Notes under the pieces: generated by a model
What the model was told of the DNA's origin: nothing
Databases searched by the model: none
Seen by the model: the letters and a program-made list of their open reading frames with translations, nothing else
Position numbers and translations under genes: made by a program
Part shown: positions 5,892-11,980 of the stretch, one piece after another
Numbering within the stretch: the stretch's first letter is position 1
Layout: every line of letters starts with the position of its first letter
Source of the DNA: Chrysochromulina tobinii
Lineage: Eukaryota; Haptophyta; Prymnesiales; Chrysochromulinaceae
Direction: 5' to 3'
NCBI GenBank assembly: GCA_001275005.1
Contig: JWZX01001712.1
Location: 1 to 13,935, forward strand
Length of the DNA stretch: 13,935 bases

Positions 5892-7373
5892 ATGCTTGCT
5901 GTCATCGTATGCCTGTCACTGGCGTCTGCCATGCCGGGCGGGCACGGCACCTGCGGCTATCTCGAGTGGTTCCCATACCGTGGCGACATGCACATGGGCC
6001 TCAACCATCAAATGGCCTCGCTCTCGTGCGCGCTCGGCGAGGCCTATTATTTGCAGCGCACGCTGCTACTGCCGCGCCGGATTTGCCTCTTTGCGCTGCA
6101 TGAGGAACGCTGGAAGAAGGGCAAGAGGTTGAGAGGCCACAATTCGACATTACATGTGTGCAAAAACGAAGCTTGTTGGCTCAGTGAGAGCCGCAACTGC
6201 GTGCCCACGGACACGCTTTTCGACGTAGAAGCACTTGCTCGGCTTGTGCCCGTGACATTGCGCGTCAATGCCTCGAAGCTCCGCCATGGCGCGCCCATCG
6301 CTTCGCGCTGGTCGTCGGAGCGTGTAAAGCAAGAGTTCAAGTGCGGCGTCGGCGGGCCGACACTCGTGCGGCGAAAGGTCGAATCGACATACTGGTTCCA
6401 AAAGTGCACTCGCCGTCAGACGAACTACTCGGCGCTGGCGGGCGCTCTCAACCAGCTTGTGGGCGCTCCGCCCACCGCGGAGAAGCCGGTCAACGTCCTG
6501 CTGCGCTCGGGGCTCTTTTTCGCGCCAAGCATCAAGCGTGCGGCGAGCGCGATCCGCGCGCAGATGGGCGGCACGTACGCATCAGTGCACGTGCGCCGCT
6601 CCGACAAGCTGACGGCGTGCAGTCCTTCGGACTGCAAAATGCGCGACGAGGCCACCCAGCCGCCCGCAATCGAGAGGGCGTTGCGCCTATGGCTGCCGGC
6701 GCAATCACACGTGTATGTGGGCTCGACGGACCCACCGAGCTTCTTCGAGCCCCTTCGACGCTCGTATCGCCTCCACTTTGCAGAGGACTTCGGACCGCTA
6801 CTGGCCAACATCAGCAATAACTACGCCCTCTACGCGGTCGAGACGCTCATCTTCTTCGGCTCACAGCTGTATGCCGAGACCTTGGATTACACATTGCCGT
6901 GGTTCGCCGAAGCGTGCTTCCCTGCGGCGAGCCTACACCCCCCTAAACGCGCGCGGAGCAGCGCCTTGGTGTGGCGGAGCGGTGCGAGCGGCCCGGTGGC
7001 CAGAGCAGCCGCCGCGGGCGCCATCGAGCTCCAGTGCCGCGATGAGAGCGGTGCGCTTTTCAACGGGGTACTCTATGGGCCCGCGTGCGTCACCAACGCG
7101 CCGTGCGAAAAGGAGACCCATTTCGTGCCACCGCCCAGGGGCTGCAGACGGCCGCCTCTGACTGAGCAGCTCATGCTCACGAACCGGACGGCACCAGCAA
7201 TGGCCGGCGGCCGCAGCCGCTGCTCCTCGCTCCCGTACGACGGGGGCGCTCGAGGCTCGCAGCCGGCGCGGTACGGTGCGGGCGACCCGACCGCGATGCC
7301 ATTCGCACATGGCCGCAACGCCTGGAAAGTCGAAACACTTTTGGAGAGCTACGAAGAGACTACTTCTGAGTGA
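5892..7373 (+). CDS. Secreted O-fucosyltransferase-like glycosyltransferase
   Basis: The 493-residue intronless frame has an in-frame TGA six bases before ATG 5892, so the start is secure unless an upstream exon exists. Residues 1-14 (MLAVIVCLSLASAM) form a signal peptide. GLNHQMASLSCALGEAYYL (36-54) followed by RTLLLP matches the GDP-binding 'G-L-NQ----A---A--L-RTLVLP' start of fucosyltransferase-type GT-B enzymes. YASVHVRRSDKL (229-240) matches their 'HLRR-D' donor-binding motif. VYVGSTDPPSFFEPL (274-288) and NNYALYAVETLIFFGSQLYAET (309-330) correspond to the later Rossmann half with its acidic residue. Several N-X-S/T sequons (N84, N126, N178, N306) and many cysteines fit a lumenal or secreted protein. 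The last 140 residues (Cys, Pro, Arg-rich) match nothing I recognise. Donor sugar and acceptor are inferred only from the motif, so another GT-B specificity is possible. Confidence 0.75.
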   Translation: MLAVIVCLSLASAMPGGHGTCGYLEWFPYRGDMHMGLNHQMASLSCALGEAYYLQRTLLLPRRICLFALHEERWKKGKRLRGHNSTLHVCKNEACWLSESRNCVPTDTLFDVEALARLVPVTLRVNASKLRHGAPIASRWSSERVKQEFKCGVGGPTLVRRKVESTYWFQKCTRRQTNYSALAGALNQLVGAPPTAEKPVNVLLRSGLFFAPSIKRAASAIRAQMGGTYASVHVRRSDKLTACSPSDCKMRDEATQPPAIERALRLWLPAQSHVYVGSTDPPSFFEPLRRSYRLHFAEDFGPLLANISNNYALYAVETLIFFGSQLYAETLDYTLPWFAEACFPAASLHPPKRARSSALVWRSGASGPVARAAAAGAIELQCRDESGALFNGVLYGPACVTNAPCEKETHFVPPPRGCRRPPLTEQLMLTNRTAPAMAGGRSRCSSLPYDGGARGSQPARYGAGDPTAMPFAHGRNAWKVETLLESYEETTSE

Positions 7374-7600
7374 GAAACGGTGCGCTGTGAACCGTTGCGT
7401 GTAACCGTGATTGTAAGAAATCAAGTATAGAAATCACACCGTCGCCGACATTCCCCCCCACACACGTAGCACCGGTTGTCGCGTCTGTCGTGTTAACGTT
7501 CACGCACGTACTGAATTCACAACGGAAGGACCCTCGTGAAAGAACTCCGCGTTGACTCCGCTTTCGTCTTCGTGGGAGACCCGCGTCTTGGCGACAGACA
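7374..7600 (+). other. Spacer with a 3' hairpin after the fucosyltransferase-like gene
   Basis: Directly after the stop codon, AACGGT (7376-7381) and ACCGTT (7391-7396) can form a 6-bp stem with a 9-base loop. The rest holds a C-run with CACACACG near 7455-7467 and the presumed leader of the ankyrin gene. No gene is seen. Confidence 0.35.
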
Positions 7601-9250
7601 ATGGCTCCGAAGGCAGCGGTCGCGCGCAAGGGCACCGTGTCCCCGTCGGGTACGCCTGGTTCCGATTCGCAACGCGACAAAAAGGTCAAGGGGGCGAAAA
7701 GGGGCAGCAAAGAGCGCACGATTCCTCTTTTGCTCACGGTGCCGACCATGGTGAGGAGGCGTGGACAGGCGCCTACGGTGTCAACCATGGCGATGAATGC
7801 TGAAAGTGATGGCGATGAAAGTGACGACGAAATTATGATGTTCAATTCACCGACTTTCTCTGCAAGGATACGCGCAAATATGACAGTGCTTGAGGCAGCC
7901 AAGAATGAGGAGTGGGACAAAATGGCGACTCTGCTGCTCGCAGACGTGGAAGGTGCGAAGCAGGCAGATCAAGACGCCATGCACTATCTCCCGCTCCACT
8001 TTGCATTGGGAGCCGCGGGGTGCAGTGAGGCACCTTTGGAAACTGTTCGCCTATTGCTGAAGGCATACCCAGGTGTGCTCATGGAGCGGGGCGAGATCAT
8101 GGAACTGCCGCTGCACTTCGCGGTTCGCAACCGCCAGTGCACAGCAGAGATGATTCAGCTCCTGCTTGAGGCGTGCCCTGCTGCAGCCCAGGAGATGGAC
8201 CTCGACGGTGCCCTACCGCTGCAATTGGTTCTCGCCACTACCGAGGACGCTCTCGCACGCGACACTACCAAGCGGTTTGTGGTCGACGCAAATGTATTTG
8301 GTACCGATGGCACTGACGAGTGCTTGAATCGGTCCGAGAAGATTCGCCACCGGCAAGACCCGTGGCTCGTGCAGACGCTCAGCCTCTTGCGAGCGGCACA
8401 TCCAGCCGGTCCACAGCTGCACATGCTAGAGGCTGCAATGTACGGTGAGTGGGCGCGCGTCGAGGACCTCGTGCAATCGGACCCGATGAGCGCTCAAGAG
8501 AGGACGCAGAGCCGGGCCCTGCCGCTTCATCTTGCGGTGGGTAAGAATGCGCCGGAGCACACGGTGCGCTGCCTTTTCCACGCGTACCCGGAGGCAGCGA
8601 AGCAAAAGGACATCGACGGCAAGAATCCGTTGGACTGGGGCTGTGCGTACGTGATGGCCAGCAAACAGAACGAGCCCAACAACGCGGCTGCTCGCACGCT
8701 GCAGGCTCTCCTCGAGAGCACCGGCCAACAGGCGAGGAGCGACTTTGAGCAGGCAGAGATCGTCCACGTGATCAGCACTCGTTACGCTGGTGAGTCGAAT
8801 GCGGCCGCGGCGGAAGTGAAGGCCTTGGTCGAGTCGCTGAGAGAAGGTCTGGCTTGTTTCAATCCGAATACAGACAACACCAAACTGGCTGCTGGTAACA
8901 ACGCTGAGGCGAACGCTATCTGGCTGCGGAGATGGCGCGAGATGCTGCAGCGTGCCCATCAGACGGGCGGGTGCCTCCTGCAGGTGCTGTCGGTGGGCGA
9001 GGGTTTGAGCCACATGCAGCATGCAGAGGCAGACATGGCAGCAGATAAGCATGTGCCGATCGTTGTGCTCAAATTCGGGGACGGAACGGATGGCGACAGC
9101 ATGGAAGTGCAGGTACGACGACACAGGCTGGAGATTGCTCGTACGCACAACACCAGCATCGAGGACGAGGTGCACAGGCTGCGCGCCGAAAATCGAAGGC
9201 TGACTCAGGAGATCACACAGCTCAGACAGAGCAACAACACCAGTTCGTAA
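7601..9250 (+). CDS. Ankyrin-repeat protein with C-terminal coiled coil
   Basis: The frame encodes 549 residues without introns; an in-frame TGA at 7553-7555 with no ATG between supports ATG 7601. The N terminus (1-65) is basic with KKVKGAKRGSKER, a possible nuclear localisation signal, then an acidic patch (68-78). Two homologous ankyrin modules follow. Residues 95-212 hold TVLEAAKNEEWDKMATLL, YLPLHFALG, TVRLLLKAYPG and ELPLHFAVRN. Residues 274-347 hold HMLEAAMYGEWARVEDL, ALPLHLAVGK, TVRCLFHAYPEAAKQKDIDG and KNPLDWG. The second module reads like a duplicate of the first. The C terminus (about 505-545) is a charged heptad-like helix (VHRLRAENRRLTQEITQLRQ) suited to dimerise. No catalytic domain is seen; the role is presumably protein-protein interaction. 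Third-position GC is visibly lower than in the gene at 11981. Confidence 0.82.
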   Translation: MAPKAAVARKGTVSPSGTPGSDSQRDKKVKGAKRGSKERTIPLLLTVPTMVRRRGQAPTVSTMAMNAESDGDESDDEIMMFNSPTFSARIRANMTVLEAAKNEEWDKMATLLLADVEGAKQADQDAMHYLPLHFALGAAGCSEAPLETVRLLLKAYPGVLMERGEIMELPLHFAVRNRQCTAEMIQLLLEACPAAAQEMDLDGALPLQLVLATTEDALARDTTKRFVVDANVFGTDGTDECLNRSEKIRHRQDPWLVQTLSLLRAAHPAGPQLHMLEAAMYGEWARVEDLVQSDPMSAQERTQSRALPLHLAVGKNAPEHTVRCLFHAYPEAAKQKDIDGKNPLDWGCAYVMASKQNEPNNAAARTLQALLESTGQQARSDFEQAEIVHVISTRYAGESNAAAAEVKALVESLREGLACFNPNTDNTKLAAGNNAEANAIWLRRWREMLQRAHQTGGCLLQVLSVGEGLSHMQHAEADMAADKHVPIVVLKFGDGTDGDSMEVQVRRHRLEIARTHNTSIEDEVHRLRAENRRLTQEITQLRQSNNTSS

Positions 9251-9357
9251 GTACGCTTAGGATGAGCGAATTCCAAGATCCAACATTATTCTTGAACCTG
9301 TACGGCACATGTACATCATACACTCGACTCGAGTCTCGCTAGACAGTAGTGACTAAA
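9251..9357. other. Convergent spacer between the ankyrin and exostosin-like genes
   Basis: These 107 bp separate two 3' ends. A perfect 10-bp palindrome GACTCGAGTC lies at 9326-9335. No gene or standard polyadenylation hexamer is seen. Confidence 0.4.
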
Positions 9358-11762
9358 CTATCCCCGCGCCCCGGGGCGCAACTTCCTCACCTGCTTGTTT
9401 GCCTGCTTACTCGCGATCTCATCCTCAGTGGGGCAGAGGGTGGCGCAGTGTAGACAGCGGCACGTATCCGTGGGCACGTGGCCACGTACCCAGAGCTTAG
9501 TGCGCAACGTCGGCCCTGTGCAATGGTGCCCGGCGCACCAGAAGAACTTGGGCGGCGCGAGAAGGCACGAGCAGTTGAGAGCCCACTTGTCGTCCGCCGC
9601 GTACGGATGGCGCGAGGGATAGTGGCCCAGAATCGACGTCTGGGCACCCCGCATGCAAGCCTCGTCGGCCGCGCGCAGAAAGTTGGTGGCGAGGCGCGAG
9701 GCGCCTCGGCCGGAGGCAGTGGGCGGCAGGTGCAGCACTGCGGAAGGTGCGGGTGCGCTCGCCTCGCCCAGAAGGCGAGCACTGACTCGTTGGCTGTGGC
9801 TGCTCGCGCGGCGGCTGGCATACTCTGCGGGGCTTGCGACGGCTTCCCCGTCACGCAAGCGGGCGAGCGTGAGCATCCGTTCGGCGAGGCCGTGGTCTCC
9901 GAGATGAGATTTGGTATCTCCGAGATGAGATTTGGTAGGCGAGGATTCTGTGCGGTGCTCGTCCAGAACGCTGGCGTTCGCGGCGGCGCCCAGCCTCATC
10001 AGAGGCTCGGCCGCTCCCACTGCCCCCGCCCCCAGAGCCGCAGCGGAGAGCTGCTGATCGTAAGTCACGTCGGCCACGTGGCGAGAGAGCTGTGAAGAGA
10101 GCTGCTGATCGTAAGTCACGTCGGCCACGTGGCGAAGCATGCGCGCGCGCCGCTCAGCCACCTCCGCCGGGGCCATCGCCCGCAGCCGGCTCAGGAGCCC
10201 TAGAGGGTTGTGGATGAAGGTCTGCTGCTCGACACGCACCCAGAACCGACTGTACGGCACGCGCGACGCGAAAGCGCCCGAGAGCTGATTGGCGACGACC
10301 ACGGGCACGCAGCCGGCGGCCATGGCGGAGTACAATCTCGAGCTCACCTGGGGGGAAGGGATAGCGCCGTGGTGAGCACTTGCATGCACCGACGGAGGCT
10401 CCGGCGGAGTACAATCTCGAGCTCACCTCGTTGTCGCCCGCCGGAACCAGACAGAAGCGCGAGCTGGCCAACTGCACACCCGCCGTACGGTAGATCTCCT
10501 TCTGCTCGGCGGGCGTGCTGCCAGGGAAGCCGTGGCCTGCCGCCGTTCCCACCTGTGGGGAAGGCATAGCGCCGTAGTGAGCACTTGCATGCAGGGAAGC
10601 CGTGGCCTGACGACGTTCTCACGTGGCGCACGCTCGTGTCGTTGGGCGAGGCGTCCACCAGCTTGCGCATCGCGTGACGGATCGACTTGCCTGGGGGAGG
10701 GGGGAAGCATGGGCGCTGTGGCGAGCACTTGCATGCAAGGCAGGTCATCAGGGGCAATCAACGTGACGGATCGACTTGCCCGGCTCGCAGCACACGTCCA
10801 GCCAGGTCATCAGGGGCAATCAACGTGACGGATCGACTTGCCAGGTTCACAGCACACGTCCAGCGAGCCTGTGAATACGAGCAGCCAAGGCCGCCGCCCT
10901 CCGTGCACGCTGCCGACGCCGACGCCCTCGCCAATGCTGGTGCCGCCGCCGCCGCCGCCGCTGCTGCTGCCTTCAGGTCCTGTGGTCCCAATGGACGTGG
11001 CAAAGGTAACATTGTTGCCGACGGCCCTCTTCCTCTTTCCAGAGCCGCCCGTGCCAGCGCTGCCTGCCGCGGAGGCTCTTGCCAGTAAGCGCCGCGCCTG
11101 CCGGCCGTGCGGATTGGAGACGTAGGGCAGCTCGATAGTGCAGCGGCCCACAGCGTTTGCCGCATAGAAGGCCGAGTCTGTGCGCATGAGCGGAGAAGAG
11201 CAGAACGAGAGGCACGAGCAGAGGCGCGCGTGAGCATGCACACACACAAGAGGCAAGGCAAGAGCGTTCTCCACCGATCGATCGCACAGGCACGATCTCG
11301 GCCGACGATTGAGCTAGTCAGCAGCCTGAAGAGCGGAGTCGTCAGCCGCTCCGCCATCCTCGTTCCATTCTCAATGCAGCCCGTGCTCGCAATCAAGTGA
11401 TCGAATCCTGGCGGCCGCTTGGCAAGTCGAGGCTTGCGGTAGCTGGGCGCACTGAGCAGCGCGGCCGCAGCCATCGCCATGCGCTGCTTATGTGACGTGC
11501 CGTTGCATTCATCCACGTTGAAGCTCACAATTTCCCAGATGGGGACAAAGAAGAGCGTCGCTTCAGATGGGGAGCGAGTCCGCCAGGGGTGCACAGCGAG
11601 CGAGTCACGCAAGTACACCTCGCCCAGCCGCTCATTGTATGCGGAGTGCTGCATGTGCTCGAAACCCGGGCAGTGGCGAAGGTAACCGTGATCGAGCTGC
11701 CGACCCTCGTACATGAAGAAGCGGATCGGCAGCCCGCGCATGGAGAGAGTGCCGACCGACAT
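9358..11762 (-). CDS. Exostosin-like glycosyltransferase (GT47 type), four introns
   Basis: Exons 11762-11288, 11177-10842, 10690-10623, 10552-10427 and 10347-9358 join in frame to about 664 residues. Exostosin landmarks in order: IRFFMYEGRQLDHGYLRHC (13-31), SEATLFFVPIW (66-76), FDHLIAS (120-126), RCTIELPYVSNPHG (about 170-183), RPWLLVFTGSLDVCCEPGK (about 254-272) and the donor-binding core FCLVPAGDNEVSSRLYSA then MAAGCVPVVVAN (about 326-355), interrupted by an intron after GDNE. The family transfers sugars in the ER or Golgi; the specific sugar is unknown. A Gly/Ser/Lys-rich insertion (about 185-250) and a long tail follow family precedent poorly. The tail includes two in-frame tandem duplications and a Cys/His-rich end (NCSCLL, FFWCAGHHC, CRCLHCATLC). 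No signal anchor is visible at ATG 11762 and an in-frame TGA lies 11 codons upstream, so a missing 5' exon is possible. Confidence 0.85.
9897..9938. repeat. 21-bp in-frame tandem duplication in exostosin exon 5
   Basis: Two adjacent 21-bp units beginning CTCCGAGATGAGATTTGGTA differ at one base. They encode the repeated heptad TKSHLGD TKSHLGD. Seven codons were added with no frame change. Confidence 0.9.
10046..10135. repeat. 51-bp-period in-frame duplication in exostosin exon 5
   Basis: A 39-bp block beginning GAGAGCTGCTGATCGTAAGT occurs at 10046-10084 and, identically, at 10097-10135. It encodes RHVADVTYDQQLS twice, 17 codons apart. Between the copies the sense strand contains TCTTCACAG, an acceptor-like sequence. 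Confidence 0.9.
10348..10426 (-). mobile_element. Exostosin intron 4: introner-like insertion (79 bp)
   Basis: The donor is GTGAGCTCGAG after exon end GACAACGAG; the intron ends CTTCCCCCCAG. The first 24 intron bases (plus strand 10403-10426) are an exact copy of the first 24 bases of the next exon (10324-10347). Each copy is preceded by AG, giving a 26-bp duplication. The core at 10348-10388, from TGCATGCAAGTGCTC to the AG, is shared with introns 2 and 3. Splicing in phase 0 restores GDNE|VSSRLYSAMAAG, the conserved exostosin motif. No coding capacity or terminal inverted repeats are seen. Confidence 0.82.
10553..10622 (-). mobile_element. Exostosin intron 3: introner-like insertion (70 bp)
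   Basis: The donor is GTGAGAACG after exon end GTGCGCCAC; the intron ends CTTCCCCACAG. The duplicated host sequence is plus strand 10592-10622 (intron copy) and 10522-10552 (exon copy), 28 of 31 identical. The core at 10553-10593 matches that of intron 4 at 38 of 41 positions. Splicing in phase 0 gives SVRH|VGTAAGHGFPGSTPAEQ. Confidence 0.82.
10691..10841 (-). mobile_element. Exostosin intron 2: introner-like GC-AG insertion (151 bp)
   Basis: The donor is GCAAGTCGATC, a good GC-type site, after exon end TGTGAACCTG; the intron ends in a C-rich tract and CCCCCAG. The 18-mer GCAAGTCGATCCGTCACG starts the intron (10824-10841), recurs inside it (10762-10779) and starts the next exon (10673-10690). 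The core at 10691-10737 resembles introns 3 and 4 from TGCATGCAAGTGCTC onward, with a 6-base pyrimidine-tract insertion and several substitutions. Splicing in phase 1 gives CCEPG|KSIRHAMRKLVD. Confidence 0.78.
10741..10864. repeat. 62-bp tandem duplication of an exon-intron junction
   Basis: Copies at 10741-10802 and 10803-10864 both begin CAGGTCATCAGGGGCAATCA and differ at a few bases. Each contains the coding end LDVCCEPG plus the GC donor, so the exostosin gene carries two candidate exon 2 ends. The inner copy would have to be skipped, since reading past the outer donor reaches a stop (…VDCP then TGA). Confidence 0.9.
11178..11287 (-). other. Exostosin intron 1, donor uncertain
   Basis: The acceptor is CATGCGCACAG before ACTCGGCCTTCTATG, preceded by a pyrimidine-rich tract. 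Two frame-compatible GT donors exist: GTGCGATCG (intron 11287-11178, 110 bp, joining ...DRAYSAFYAAN) and GTGCCTGTG (11293-11178, ...RDHSAFYAAN). No shared core and no clear flanking duplication are seen, so this intron looks older or of different origin than introns 2-4. Confidence 0.65.
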
Positions 11763-11980
11763 TCTCGCCGCGCTCGAAGGCCCCGTCCTTAGTTTGAGAA
11801 AGGGTCAGTTGAATCGAGTTTGTACCATGGTAGTGTCGGCAGACGAGGTGGCTGTTTTTCGATGAAACTGTCATTCACAGCTTGTATGCGAGTTTTGCGC
11901 GACTCGACGACAGCGAGCGCGAAGGAAGCAAGGCCTCACAAGCCCCTGCTTGACTTTCAGCTGACGCTCAGTTTGCGGCG
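11763..11980. other. Head-to-head spacer between the exostosin-like and UBC-like genes
   Basis: This 218-bp region should carry both divergent promoters. No TATA element or other recognised motif is seen. In-frame stops lie upstream of both first ATGs, so 5' exons, if any, would be reached only by splicing. CTTTCAG and CGCTCAG just before ATG 11981 could be acceptors of a leader intron. Confidence 0.4.

Noticed and set aside
10348-10426. Conventional transposon with terminal inverted repeats or a transposase
   Set aside because: The insert is only about 40-55 bp, has no terminal inverted repeats that I can see, and no transposase frame occurs anywhere in the window; any enzyme would act in trans.
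10741-10864. Second copy of LDVCCEPG as a real duplicated exon
   Set aside because: Including the outer copy through its GC donor leads to a TGA before the inner copy; only skipping it keeps the frame.
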